Source: Psoroptes ovis (Eukaryota; Arthropoda; Arachnida; Sarcoptiformes; Psoroptidae). Taken from it: a stretch of DNA of 64,000 nt. The stretch's first letter is position 1. Each line of letters opens with the position of its first letter. Below the pieces are notes generated by a model. It saw only the letters and a list, made by a program, of their open reading frames with translations, was not told the origin of the DNA and did no database searches. The stretch covers positions 496,001 through 560,000 of the forward strand of contig PQWQ01000017.1 in the NCBI GenBank assembly GCA_002943765.1. The letters run 5' to 3'. Made by a program: the position numbers and the translations under genes. Shown one piece after another: positions 1 to 12,556 of this stretch.

Positions 1-190
1 AAACGGATTTTGAAGCATAAAATTCAAATATATTTGTATATTTTTTATTATTTTCAATATTATCATTATATTAATTGATATTCATTTGCTCAAAATATAT
101 TTACATTATTTTAATTAATCAATTGAAGTAAATAAAAATGCCAATAGACATTTGCCAAATGAATGAATGTTGCGGTGGTTTCATCCAATT

Positions 191-968
191 TTAAACAGCT
201 GTACCACGTTCTAAATTTTGCTTGATTTCGGCCGTATATTTACCATAAAATCTTTCAATTTTCTTATTAAATTGCATATTTCTTTCATTAATATAATCGA
301 TATTATTATCATCATCGAATGTACGACGTCTTGAAAATTTCGATTGTCGTTTATTATCTTTTTCCATATCATCTAATAAACGATCGATTGATTCTTTGGT
401 ATCTTTATGGCCATCAAATATATAGGAATTTTTACTAGCATAAAATTGATCTTCAGGCATTGATTGTTTCAATCGTTCATATTCTTCCATATCGGGTTTT
501 ATTTGTTTAATCATTCGTTCATATTTACGTACAGCTGCATCCTCGAAACTTGAAAAACCTTTATCAGGATTTTTTTTCGCCATCCTCCTTCGTTCCCATT
601 GTTCAGCATGATCTGCTTGTATGTCGCGTAATTTTTCCAATTCATAATCTAAATTTTGTTCTTCTGCTTGCTGTCTTTCATCTTCTTCTTCCAGTTTTCG
701 TTTTGCCCATTCTTGTTTTCGATGCCAATTTTTTGGCAATTGTTGACGTTTATTTTCTTCGATAACTTCTTTATGATTCAATTTACATGCTTCATTCTAT
801 GATTTTTGGAACAAAATAAGTCAAAGTTTAATTAAAAATCAAAAAACTTCAAACTAAACTTACTCTTTTCATATGAAGTTCCCGTAATTTCTTCATACGT
901 TCCATTTGTTTCGAATATTTATTGTCGCTGCTTTTGCTTGTTGATGGAACAGCGGTAGCAGTGTCCAT
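191..968 (-). CDS. SYF2: Pre-mRNA-splicing factor SYF2
   Basis: SYF2 (p29) is a nuclear spliceosome component associated with the Prp19/NTC complex. Two exons are read on the minus strand: 968-864 (35 codons, starting MDTATAVPSTSK) and 796-191. The 67-bp intron has a GTAAGT donor and a TAG acceptor. Joining them gives MKKLRELHMKRNEACKLNHK, which continues into the family hallmark of Glu/Lys-rich helix followed by N-H-x-E-V-x-E-E. The product is 236 residues, close to the roughly 240 usual for animal SYF2. The later motifs KNWHRKQEW, DKGFSSFEDAAVRKYERM and YINERNMQFNKKIERFYGKY are also typical of the family. I chose the ATG at 968 because a start at the internal methionine of exon 2 would cut off the conserved RELH segment. 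A possible AATAAA signal lies downstream at 49-44 on the minus strand. I am confident of the identity and of the splice model. Confidence 0.93.
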
Positions 969-2109
969 GGTTGATTTTTCAAAGTAAGCTAGAGCTAAAA
1001 AGGCAAATAATCACCAAGAATTGAATTAAATTTAATCGAAAAAATTTCAGAAATTTAAAAAATCGAGAAATCGCGAAATCAAAACAAAAATGTAAACAAA
1101 CAAAAAACTGGAAAAAAATTCTCACAGTAACAAACGAAACAATCGATACAATCAATGTTTTTTTATTTTTCACTGGAAAAAAATTTCAAATTTTTTTTTC
1201 ATTTTTTTGTTTCCTGACACATTACTTCATTCATAATCATTACTCATGGAAATGATTAATTATTTAAATAACGAGAAAATGTAAAGTGAAAATGTTAAAA
1301 AATTTACTCACAAAAAAGTCGAAAATGAATACGCGAAAAACAATATCGAAAGTCATTTTTCATTCGTTTTTTGTACCTTGAAGGTATATTTCGGTGGTTC
1401 TCAATCGGTCATGCTCGAACGATGCCTTCCATCGCAATATTCCCGAATTCCCGAGGCCCAATTCCGCCAAATTGGCCGCAAAAATTCTGCCGAATCCGCT
1501 CAAGATTGAGAATCGCTGCTACCGATCTATCGGTGAAGATCATTGTTCACTTTTTCACTTTTGTTGCTGCCAACCGAAGAATGATTAATAATTGATCATC
1601 ACCATTATTATCATTGAATCTATATTCAAATACCGAAAAATTATTCGGGTGATAAAGAAAGAAAAATTTCCCGTAGTTGTTATAAATTTATTAATATCCA
1701 TGAAATAACAATTAATTGATTATTTTTTTTCTTTTTCAGACTCTTCAGATCAGCGATGGTTAAACAACTGGTTACCGGCCGGACACAATTAGCGTGATTA
1801 GCGTTGGAACTAATTCATGGAATCGCTCGGAGCTGATTTGAGAACCGAATTGCACGAAATTTCACGATGAAACTGCTTCTTTCGGTATTTATGTCTCTCA
1901 AACGATTCGGGAGCCATCGAGGAACCGCCGTATCGGTTGAGAATCATTCGAAATTAAACCCGTAAAACATACATGTGAAAATGAAAATAATAAATAATGG
2001 ATCACTGTGTATATAACCAGCAGCAATTTGAAGTGAAAAATTTGAAACAAAATGAAATTCATTGTTATGTCGTTGTTACGGTGTGTATTTGTGTGTGTTG
2101 CGTGAGTTC

Positions 2110-2110
<1 letters not shown>

Positions 2111-2140
<30 letters not shown>
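2111..2140. repeat. GT dinucleotide microsatellite
   Basis: Fifteen perfect GT units, followed by TTTGAATG. Shorter GT runs occur near 17494-17519, 21580-21598 and 30100-30118. Such perfect runs are usually length-polymorphic. Confidence 0.95.
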
Positions 2141-2143
<3 letters not shown>

Positions 2144-3161
2144 GAATGATTAATGAAAATATCATTGAAATAACAATGGAAATAATTGATAATAGAAATG
2201 ATTGCCATAAGAAATATGAGAATATAAAGAATTTTGAACACGAAAAACAAAATGAAAGAAATGTTTGCTTCAGTCCAAATGGTAAAATTGGTGATCATCA
2301 ATTGGTGAAGAATGGTAAAGACATTGCTGAAGAGTTGTAAACATTCGAAAAGAATGGCGAATTGGTTCGTTATTGAATGGGTATGATGTCATGAAATGGT
2401 AACTGAAATGGTGTTTTCGGGAAACATGATATGTTTCATACGCCATCAAGACAATGCGGACAATGTTTGGCAGGCCCCGAAGTCAATCGAACTAATTGAG
2501 GCTTTTTTTTCGATGAATGTAAAGTTAGAATTTGAAAATATGGCCGATGTTGCCAATGAAAAGGGTTAATACCGTTGTTTACGACCACTGTTATCCTTAT
2601 TATCATGGCTTACCACTGTTATTGATGTTCACCATTGTCTACCATTGTTGTTGTTGTTAACCATAATCAATGAGCATCTATGGGCATGTATGTGAGTAAT
2701 TTAATGAATATAAAATTAATTAATTATTATTATTATTTTTATTATCATTATTATTACTTTACCAATTTTTCCATTCTATTTGCAAATGTTGTTGTTACCA
2801 CGTAATTAAAATTAAAATGAAAATTCAATGAATGTCTGATTATTATTATTATTATGATTATCATTATTACATGTAAATAATAATTAAATTTATTATTATT
2901 TTGGAACAAGTTTTTTGTTTTTTTTTTGTTTTTTCGAGGTGGAGAATAACAACAAAAAAAAAGTTTTAATCAGAATTTTACATTATTATTTCGGTTCTTC
3001 TTTCGGTATCATTCATTACTATCCATCCATATTCATTCAATGATATAATTTATTCAATGATCACATTGATATATGGAGATGTATCTATGCTCGGTGTTTG
3101 TAAAATTCCGATTTTTGCAGCCGAATTCATTATCCGAAATTCATTTTTCACGAGAAAATAT

Positions 3162-3239
3162 TATGTTGTCCAATAAATTTTTGCCGATTTTCTCATAATT
3201 CCCTACGATATAATCGGCAAAAACTTTTCGGACAAGCTA
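3162..3239. mobile_element. Mariner-like MITE, copy 1 (diverged)
   Basis: Short palindromic element. The left end ATGTTGTCCAATAAATTTTT and the right end AACTTTTCGGACAAGCTA are imperfect inverted copies of the family end GGTTGTCCGAAAAGTTTTTG. The inner arms GCCGATT and AATCGGC pair exactly. It belongs to the family of about 80-bp elements seen twelve times in this window and lies downstream of the elongase gene. Confidence 0.75.
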
Positions 3240-3875
3240 ATAATATATTAAGCCTTTCGAAGCTCGTCGTCGTTGCCGGGGCATTGTCGAGTGCAATGAT
3301 CCAGCAACTCGTAACGTAAAGTTAATTAAGAAAAAGCCAAAAACCTTTGGATCAAGATGAAGATGATCAAAATCAATCGAATTTTGACGATAATTTCGAA
3401 TCAAATAAATTCGGTGAACGAAAAAAGAATGGAACTTTTACCGAATCCAGTTCGGTGAACGTGGGTCTTCGAAGTTTTTCGAATCTTTAATAATCATCAT
3501 CATGATCATCATCATCATTGAGGTGCAAGTGCTTAGGCAGCGTACCGTTTAATTTAGATTATCATCATCGTGATCATCATCATCAACACCAGCAAATAAT
3601 ACCATCGAGTTCATTGTTATTATCATTATCATTTTAATTGCAATTAATTTAAATTACTAATTAAGTTATACATATAAAATTAATTAAAAACAAAATTATA
3701 AATAATGTTCAAAGAAGATAAAAATAAAATAAAATATTCAAAGAAAATCCGTCGCTGCTTCTGCTGCTGCTGTTCGAGGTAACAACATCATAAAATTGAA
3801 TTGAATTATAATTTAAAACTCAAAAAAAAAAAAAAAATTAAATTAAAATCAATTCAATTCAAAATCAGTTATCGT

Positions 3876-6800
3876 TTACAATTTATTATCATCATTATTA
3901 GCATTCATCAATGATTTCATTCGATTATCATTATTATTATTATCATTTAGGATACGTTGTCGTATTTGTTGTAATTGTGGTTGTGGCTGTCGTCGAACGA
4001 TTTGATTGATATTTTCCACGATTTTGGCATCATTTTGATCATTGATTTTCTTATCATTGTTTGTCGATGCTTTTGGTTGATCGTTGCGGTCATCGTTCAT
4101 ATTTGATTGCGGCTGTTGCTGCTGATGTTGTTGTTGTTGCGTTTGTATTTTATTGACATTATTTTGATTGTTTTTATTATGTTTAATGTATGAATTTTGA
4201 TAAAAACGATAAAATAAATAGAAAAATATAAACGGTTGCGGTACAACAACATAAATCCAAAATTGTAATGGATAATTTCGTTGATATTTAAGAAATGGTA
4301 TTAAATATATCATATAAATGAGGAATTGTAATAATTGTAATTGTGTAATATAACGTTTCCAACGTAAAATGAATTGTAATTGTTTAATATTCAGCGATGT
4401 CAATGCATAATATGAATACATAATACAATGTATTAATGAATTACATAATGGAAATATACCTAAACACGGAGCATTTGGTGCAATACAAAAACCACACCAA
4501 CCTAAAAATGGTACTATTGAATGATGATATAAATGTAAACCTAATTTATTTGAAAAATGAATAAAAATTAATTAGTACAAGAATATTAATTAATTTATTA
4601 AAATTAATCGTGTTTAACACATGATATCGAATTTTATTCGAATATTCATTGATCATAGTTCATTGAAATCATCAAAAATATTAATTATGATTATCAGAGG
4701 ATGATCCCGGGTTTTAAATCAGGAGATAATCGAGTTTTTTCTCCGTGAATTCGAACGTGAATTGCGATTTGGGGACGTTTGAAACCATTCAAACATGAAT
4801 CGGACATTAATTCGACCAGATTCGGATCGATTTCAACGAAATTGAACCGATTCATACCGATCCAGGCCCAAAACGATATGAATCAACCCAAATTCGAAAG
4901 CTCAAATGTCAACAAATGATTATTTTGTTTCAAAATTTTTAATTAAATTTTATTGTTTTTTTTGGGGTTTCATGTTAAATTCATGTTTTATTTGGTTTCA
5001 CCACACATATATTATCATTATCATTGAAATTATTATCGTCGTTATTATATTATGGTGATCCACCTATATTTCATTTTCTTTTACCATTTCTCTTGTGACA
5101 AACATACACAAACACACAAATGTATTTAATGAATATTTTCCAACCAAATGATCATAATAATTAATATTCAATTAGCCAAAGACTTTCGTTTCGTTTCGTT
5201 CGTTCGTAGTTGTCACTTGGTTTGTTGTTGGTTTTTTCCTGCATTTTTTACCACGAATTTTTTTTTCAATTTCATTTTTCAATTTATTCATTGAATAATG
5301 CTAATTACATGTTTGTATGTTCATAACTTTGGCTTGGTGTTTGTTTGTTGACAAGGAAATAACGAAACAAACAAACAAAAGTAAAATTAAAAAGATCAAC
5401 TGTCAACAGGAATGAAATGATCGCTTTGTTCTAAGTGTTTCAATGCATTTTTCCTGTCATTTCATATTGGTAAATTTTATATTTTCGTAAATGTTTTTGT
5501 TTCACAATTTCTATGATTCACTGAAACAATATTACGATTATCAATCAAATTCATGTGTTTTTTTAATTACAAACGGTAACATTGGTGACAAACTAATAAC
5601 AAATGGTGAGTATTTGTTTATATGTTGTTATCATTTCATAATTCATATTTCATTTCTCCAGGTTCTCGAATTCCTTCAGGACCTCGGAATTGTTTGTTGG
5701 TGCTATAGGTGCACGTATCTATAGGTTACACACGCAAGCAGGCGCCAATGGTGATGATCAAAATACCAAGAACTCGAAGAAATCGAAGAATTGATCGAAT
5801 CAACCTCGAGAAAACCGAACTCAATTCAATCGAATCAATCGTTAATCGATCGAAAATCATCAACCAAAACAATCACCGACCCAAAACAATCAGAATTCCA
5901 TTATCAACGCGACAATCATCGCAATAGTTGACGATCAACTAATTATTTGACATTAGGGAAATGAAAAGAAATGAAAAAAAAACTTGGAAATTGTATCAAC
6001 CAAGTTGAAAAAACAATTACAGAGGGTGTCCGAAAAGTTCTAGCGGATTTCCAATGGACATTTCCATTGATAAAGCGCTGGTGAACTTTTCGGACAGCAT
6101 CCAAAATTGCATTAGTCGTCTGACCGAATTTATTGTTTATTTTTGAAACATGTCTTCATTTGCGAAACAAAACAACAGAAACATTGAAAAAGTGTCATCA
6201 CACGAATTCATTATCATCGTTCGAGGAAAAATTTAATTTTGGACGAATAAACGAAGAAACAGCCAAAATGGAGCCCCGAAGGAATTTATGTTTTGACAAA
6301 AATAACAATGCAAATTACATGTAAAAATAATATGATCATTGAGCACGATGTCAAACTCATCGAGCACGACATGTTTGACTTGTTTTTTCGATGTCAATCA
6401 ACCGAAATCATTTTGTATAGTTGATTTGTTCAATTTGTACAGTTGATTTGTTTTGTTTCGACGATAATGATATGCATAACAAGTTCGATTTTACGAATAA
6501 TTTTCCGAGCCTTGTAATGATAATCATTGGAAGTAAACGGTGAAAATCGGCAGCAAATCAAAATACGAAGTTACCGATTCACCCGATTCACCATTGCCGA
6601 AGTGTCTTCAGCGAAAATTGTGTCTGAAGCACGGCCCAAAACCCTACGAAAAACCCTTCCGAAGTCCCGAAAAAAGATCTTAGGCTAAATATTCGGCTTG
6701 ATCATCGGCGAATTAATGAAAAGATCTCCATCATCGCCGAAGATTATTATCTTCGGGAATACAAAAGTGAACAATGATGATGATTACAATGATAATGATG

Positions 6801-9478
6801 ATGAACCCTCTTTGATTATCGTCACTTGATTATTGTGTTGTTGTTGTTGATGATAATTAAAAAGTGACAAAGTAATTTAATTCATTCGATTTGAAATCAT
6901 TCGATGATTTAGTTTCTTTGTATCATTATCAAAAATAATGAAGAAAATAATCAAAATAATGAACAATAATAACTTGTATTCAACCCATTGACACTGTATT
7001 GAACATATATCGATCATTTTACAATCATTTTTACTCATTGTGTTCAATGTGATTAGTTTTTTTTCAGACCTTTTTTTGTTTTATTAAACAAAGTGAATCA
7101 TTATCATTATCACTTGAAAGTCAATGATGCTTGAATTCAATTCTTTCGATGATGAATAAATCTTCGAACCTTTGAATGCATCGATTCGGAATCTGCAAGG
7201 CTGCGAGCCTGTTAAAAGCTTGTTCAAACAATGTTCAAAGGTTTCAAAGGCTGTCCAAATGGCTCTCCGTAGGGTCTGCGTAGGATTTTCAAGGGTTTTC
7301 AAAAAGGGTTCTCCACCATTTTCAAAGGTCCTCTTGATATTTAAGCAAAGTATTCTCGGGCTAATAAAACTGTGAAACCAATCTTTTATGAATTTCAAAT
7401 GAATTTTATTGCTTTTCGCACTGATTTAGAATAAAGAGTCCAGATTTACACTAAGCTGTCCGAAAAGTTCTGGATGATTTTCAATGGACATTGCCATTGA
7501 ATTAGCCTAAGCAAACTTTTCGGACAACATTATTTTCATAAATGTTTCACTTAAATTATATGCGAAATAATAATAAAAAAAAATACAGAAAACAGAAAAA
7601 ATATTTTACGATCATCATCATCATCATCATTAACAACAACAACAACAACAATGAATAGAAGACTAACAATAATTTAAATTTAAATTCAAATTTAAATGTG
7701 AATTTTTACCATGGAAAAAAAAACAAAACTAAAAAATAAATAATTCCAAACAAAGTACAGATCCGATCCTGTTTGGATGGTAATAAAAATTCTGTTGAAA
7801 AATTGAATTCTCAATTGAATTTAAATTGGTCCAACAACATATATGAACGTTGTTGAACATCGGCCGAATATAAATATATGAACAGATCAACGATTGAAAA
7901 TCGTGAATAAAATTTTAAATATTTTTTTTGAAAAATTCATTTACAAAATTTTTGATTATTTCTGGTGGCCATTATGAATATTGAATCATTATTATCTTCT
8001 GGTTCATTTTTTTGATTATATGAATATGGATGGTGCAATATGGCTGGTGTGGTGGTGCAATATGAATGGTGTGTATCGGGGCAATATGGATGGCGGGTGT
8101 ATCGGCGCAATATGGCTGGTGAATTGAATGCAAATACGTGAATATTTTTATTTGTTTGTTTTGTTTTGTTTTGATTTTAAATAAATAATGATAATGAATC
8201 GGTGTTTGGCTCTATGGTCTTGGAATACAAAAAATTTACGACAATTTTGTTTGCCTGCTAATCAAGCCTATGATTGAATTGGTGCCTATTGGAGAGCCGG
8301 ATAGTCAGAGGAGCCAGGAATGGTGTACGTAATAATAATGATCAGTGAATCATCATCAGAGTGAAGTAGTAATCAGAATAAAAGCTGAGTGAAATGATGA
8401 AAAGAAAGAGTTATGATAATTAAAGGCCGTCCGAAAAGTCGTTCCTATAAAATCAATGCAAATTCTATATAAAAATCGTCAAAAACTTTTCGGACAGCCA
8501 AACATATAACACAAATTCAGCATTTTTAATCAGATTATTCATAGATTCATTTATTTATTTTCATCGATTTATTAACTGTGATTGTATTCGTGAGAAACAA
8601 TGAAAAATTCTCCGAAAAATTCTGGAGAATTTCACAAAGTTATTCATCATTATTATCATCGAGAAATGATGAAAATGATAAAACGACTAAAAATGTTATC
8701 GATCGATCAATGGTTCATTCAATTGATCGATCGTATTCAATTATTTTGATTCAAATTTTAATCATTGAAAAAATATTTTAAATTATTATCATCGAAAAGT
8801 AAGGAAAAATGATCGATGATTTCAATGATAAAATACCGAAATTCAAGATTTGAGATCAAGAAATCGTGTTGATTGATTCATTGATTGATATTGAACAAAG
8901 CAATTTTCAATGAAATTTTAATGATCAATTTCAATTTTTGGTGGAAATTCTTTATGATGGAATTCTTGCAAATATCATTCAACGATATTCTTTCAAATCA
9001 CAATTATTATCATCGTTTATTATAAATTATAATGATTTCAATACTTACCGCTAACTTGATTATTTTTTTTACGAAGTACAAAAAATATTGTATCACCAAA
9101 ATCAAGAATTTTTGTCCATAAATAAAGATGTGATATTGAAATAATTATACGATCATCATCAGTAATAATATCTTGTGATGGAAATTCAAATTCAAATAAT
9201 CTTTGTCCCCAATTTAAATAATACATTGATTGAGCGAAAAAATAAAAATTTAATGTTATAATAATAATATTATAAATGAACATTTGTGTACGTAATTGAA
9301 ATGGTTTACGATTAGCCATCAATATGTTTGGTCCAAATGATAAACAAAAATAAAGATAAATACCAACAATAATTGACATACGTGTAAGACCATTTTGACA
9401 TATCCAATATTTTAATGATAATGGATGGCCTTTTTCTTGCCAATAATCATGCCAATAATAACGAAGATTTAAATTCAT
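3876..9478 (-). CDS. Elongation of very long chain fatty acids protein (ELOVL family)
   Basis: This is an ER multi-pass condensing enzyme (3-ketoacyl-CoA synthase) that adds two carbons to long-chain acyl-CoA. Two minus-strand exons, 9478-9049 and 4540-3876, join in frame across a 4,508-bp intron (GTAAGT donor, TTAG acceptor) to give 364 residues. Family motifs in order are MANRKPFQLR, LRKKNNQVSG, the catalytic HxxHH box as HLYHH (residues 146-150), NSLIHCIMYSYY (177-188) and WKRYITQLQLLQF. The usual GGHS segment between the His box and NSxxH is replaced by a divergent NAPCLGIFPLC. From about residue 262 the protein carries a roughly 100-residue Asn/Gln-rich tail ending DDNKL, with no C-terminal dilysine ER signal. 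The N-terminus starts like other ELOVLs, so no upstream exon is needed. Assignment to an ELOVL subtype is not possible by eye. Confidence 0.9.
6024..6102. mobile_element. Mariner-like MITE, copy 2
   Basis: Ends GGGTGTCCGAAAAGTTCTAG and GTGAACTTTTCGGACAGCAT form inverted repeats. The middle AATGGACATTTCCATT forms its own short hairpin, shared with the copy at 7452. It sits in the elongase intron. Confidence 0.85.
7452..7532. mobile_element. Mariner-like MITE, copy 3
   Basis: Ends TAAGCTGTCCGAAAAGTTCT and AAACTTTTCGGACAACATTA are inverted repeats with TA at both edges. The centre AATGGACATTGCCATT matches the copy at 6024, so these two probably descend from one sub-lineage. It lies in the elongase intron. 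Confidence 0.85.
8024..8121. repeat. Minisatellite with GCAATATGG-ATGGTG core
   Basis: About four imperfect tandem units share GCAATATGGMTGGYG, separated by TGTATCGG-like linkers (positions about 8034, 8057, 8081 and 8107). It lies in the elongase intron and is G/T-rich on the plus strand. Confidence 0.7.
8421..8503. mobile_element. Mariner-like MITE, copy 4
   Basis: Ends AAAGGCCGTCCGAAAAGTCG and AAAACTTTTCGGACAGCCAA form imperfect inverted repeats around an AT-rich middle. It lies in the elongase intron. Confidence 0.8.
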
Positions 9479-9483
9479 TTTGT

Positions 9484-9720
9484 TTTTGAATTTGATTTCG
9501 GTTGATTCGGTTGAATAAATTTGATTTGATTCGGATCGAATTCAAACAATTTGATTTGATTTGAATTGATTTGGATCAATGTGATTGAATTTGATTCGAT
9601 TCGATCGGATTTATTTTTGATCGGATTGATTTGATTCGATCGGATTGATTTGATTGAATCCGGTGCAATTAATTCAGTTTTGATTAACTTGATTCTGATT
9701 AATTCAGCTGAATTTAATTG
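9484..9720. repeat. Degenerate TTTGATTCGATYGGA simple repeat
   Basis: Just upstream of the elongase start codon the DNA is a degenerate tandem array built from TTTGATT, GGATTGA and TTCGAT units. It reads as long low-complexity open frames (Asn/Ile/Ser-rich) on the minus strand, which I regard as a by-product. It probably contains or abuts the elongase promoter/5' UTR. Confidence 0.7.
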
Positions 9721-10394
9721 ATGATCCACCGAAACAAACAAACAAACAAACAAAAATCTTGAACGTTTTGTTATTTCACGTCAAAACAATGTTCAAAGGG
9801 TTTGTTGCTCAAAGCTTGCCATACGAAATGGATATTCAAAACAAAAATTGAACAAAATTGAACAGAAATTGAAGTAAAAATATTTAAAAAATTTTTTCTA
9901 AAGAAATTATGGCGAAAATTTTTTTAAAAATAAATTTCGATTGTTGTTGTTTATGTTTTTATGGCCCCCATTGATCTGTTAAGGATCTGTGTGAAGGATA
10001 TTGTTTTATTTTGTCGTTGTTGATGTTGATCACTTCTGTTGTTGTCGTTGATGTTGATCAATTTGGCTGTTGATTACACCAGCAGTAACTGTATTGATTA
10101 CCTGCATTACTGCCTGTTCAACATGGATTTTTACATGGATTTTTTCGACCGAAAAATTTTTCTCCATTTTTTCTTCGTCAATCGAACGTTTCTCTCCATC
10201 GGCATCCATCCATCCATTCATCCATACATCTCTTTCGATCGACATCGGCACCTCTTGACAGCTTAGCACCTCTGCACCTCTGTTGTCTATTTCGATCTAT
10301 TCATTCAATTATCTTAGCTTGTTAATTAATTTGTTTTTTTGTCATTTTCCGATCGATCAATCAATTACTTCTGTAAATGTTGACAAATAATCGT

Positions 10395-10535
10395 TTTCCC
10401 CATCCATCTCCAACTTCTCCATCCCCTTCTCCATCCTTGTCCCCTCCATCCACAATCTCCCCCTTCTCCCTCTCCTTCTCCATATCCCACTTCTCCTTCT
10501 CCTTTTCCCTCTCCCACTTCTCCCTATGCTCATGG
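10395..10535. repeat. Polypyrimidine tract, CTTCTCC-type repeat
   Basis: About 140 bp of nearly pure C and T on the plus strand, built from CTTCTCC, CCATCC and CTCTCC units. This strand asymmetry makes long open frames on both strands (Pro/Ser-rich forward, Arg/Gly/Glu-rich reverse) that should not be read as genes. Such tracts can form triplex (H-DNA) structures. Confidence 0.85.
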
Positions 10536-12364
10536 ACAATATTCAACATTCGTCAACTTCGATAATTATCATTCATTTACATATCTTTGTATTCTAATGG
10601 TAATCATTTGAAATAATTTTTCTTTTGGTGCAAAAGCATTTTTTCCTTATTTTTTTTTCGAACGAACAATTGACACAATTATCTTCATCGTAGCCATTAC
10701 CATAATCACCGTATCATAATCATTAGCCAGCATAGTATCGAATTGACAATTGTCAAGTAGCAGAAGCAAATAAGAACAATGATTCGAGTCAAAAATCAAT
10801 TCGCTGGATTGATACGTTCGATTTACCATTTTAGTGATTATAATTCCAACAATTTCCAGTTGATAATTCTTTTTCAAATCACATGTTAACAATAGATTAC
10901 TTGTGTATAATAACAGTATAACTGTTCACCGGTGAATGATTATAGCATCGATTAAGATGATTGAAAAATTTTAAAAGATTTTAGAGTTTGATACCTGTGT
11001 AGAGCCTGGTAAACTGGTTTGACTACCTTGGTACCTCGAGTTGATAGACCATAGATCTCGATAGACCCTATGAAATGTCCGTAATAATTGCTTTGATTGA
11101 TTGAAATCGGTGAGATTTTGAATTCTATGAGTTAGATTTTTTCAAAATTCTCAGAATTCAAATTATGACATGAATTAAATTCGATCTTCGGGAGAAAAAA
11201 ATACCTGGAACCTTTTATTTTTCGAAGGTTACCAGGATCTCGGTTACAGGATCCAGATGATAATATCATTGAAAACAAAAGTTTTCTGTCAAAACCATTG
11301 TATTTTCCATATCAATTTTTGAAAATTCAATTTTAATTCAATTTACATATCCTTATTACATATTCTTGATATGTTTTGTTATCAAATTATCATTCTTCTT
11401 GGGAATATTCAAACGATAATTGACATTTCGCCCTGAAATTCCACGATGTTTCATGAATATTTTCCCGTAGAGAATAAATGGAAAATAGCACCGTTATCCA
11501 TGCAATTCGTTGATATCATAATAATAGAATCATGAAACTTATCATTTTCTTGACATGTAAACTATTGTATTAACATGTAAAATGTCTTGAAATCTTTGAA
11601 AATACAAAGATCCAGTGTATTGATTCGTAGAGACCTTGTTCGGAAACCTTGTGAGGAAGAAACCTTATGAGTAAAACTTGCAATGCGTCAACCAACCAAT
11701 CACTATTCACGTAATTCACAATCAAAGACCTTGTAAGGAAACGAAACAAAGCGAAGCAAAGACTAATCAAAACTGATTGAAATTGACATATAATCAACAA
11801 CAGTACAAAGCAACTTTCTTAGTCAATCTACCGGTAGTCATGGATATGAGATGCATGAGCGATGTTTTAAACATGCGTATGCTGTTTACCTTTTGAATTT
11901 ACCTGTCAAATTTACCTTTTGTCAAATTGACTTGTCGATAGTTGCCTTTGTCAATTGGTTAATAACCATGTTTCGTTTGTTTTCATTTGGTGTTTGATTG
12001 ATTCGTTGATTTTGTGTTTTTTCATATGGAAATGATTGAAAATCAATGAAAGTCGTAATTTGGAAAATCGCAACAAAAATCATGCGGAAAAAAAAGGTCA
12101 ATGCCAATCAATGCAATTGGATGTAAATTGATAGATTTGAAAATTAACGAAAAGTAGTGATTTGGACAATGTTAATCAAAGTAATAATAAACACAATTCA
12201 TTGAGCATATTTCTTAATTGAAATATTCATTCAAGCATCACACACGTGTATAATTAAATATTTAAAAATTTGAAAAAATCAATTAAACAAATCAATAAAC
12301 TACAATGAACACATTTGCACTCAACGATTGTCAAATGATTTCATTGATCAATGATTACAAATGG

Positions 12365-12556
12365 TTCCTTGAAGGTGGCTGCCTGAAGGCAGCCAAAAAT
12401 CACTGATGGTGAAGCAGCTCAGAGGCCAAAGTCTGAAGGTCCTCTGGAGGTATTTGTCAACCCAATTTGGCGGCCGTGAACATCGCGTCCATCGAAGCAG
12501 CACGTTCGTCGATATGCTGTCATCAGAGATCGATCAAAGATTGGACGAATTGATTA
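12365..12556 (+). other. GC-rich island with a perfect hairpin and a short open frame
   Basis: This stretch is markedly richer in G and C than the DNA around it. It starts with a perfect hairpin, GGCTGCC-TGAA-GGCAGCC at 12377-12394. A plus-strand frame is open from about 12373 to a TAG near 12569, with an internal ATG giving about 54 residues (MVKQLRGQSLKVLWRYLS and onward). Its codons end mostly in G or C, unlike the A/T-ending codons of the confirmed genes. It could be a structured RNA, a remnant of a mobile element or a short exon; the sequence alone does not decide. Confidence 0.35.

Larger units (their letters stand above)
969..3875. other. Intergenic region between SYF2 and the elongase gene
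   Basis: No gene is supported here. It holds the SYF2 promoter side, a GC-richer patch at about 1380-1560 and another at about 1745-1960, a GT microsatellite, ATT/ATC repeats around 2725-2900 and 3490-3600, and one MITE. A good splice-acceptor-like tract (T-rich run ending TTTTTCAG at 1739) precedes the second GC-richer patch, so a non-coding transcript is possible but unproven. The open frames at 1371-1595 and 2146-2340 show no recognisable protein feature. Confidence 0.6.
4541..9048 (-). other. Long intron of the elongase gene
   Basis: This 4.5-kb intron is far longer than most introns in the window. It holds three MITE copies, a minisatellite near 8.0-8.1 kb, several ATC/CAA microsatellites and a GC-richer patch at about 6570-6700. 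No exon is required inside it, because the flanking exons join in phase and reconstitute the conserved QVSGLHLYHH stretch. Open frames at 5491-5927, 6133-6324 and 7084-7398 show no family signature. Confidence 0.8.

Noticed and set aside
10357..10565. Long open frames on both strands
   Set aside because: They are produced by the C/T-rich repeat tract and have no protein character apart from biased composition.
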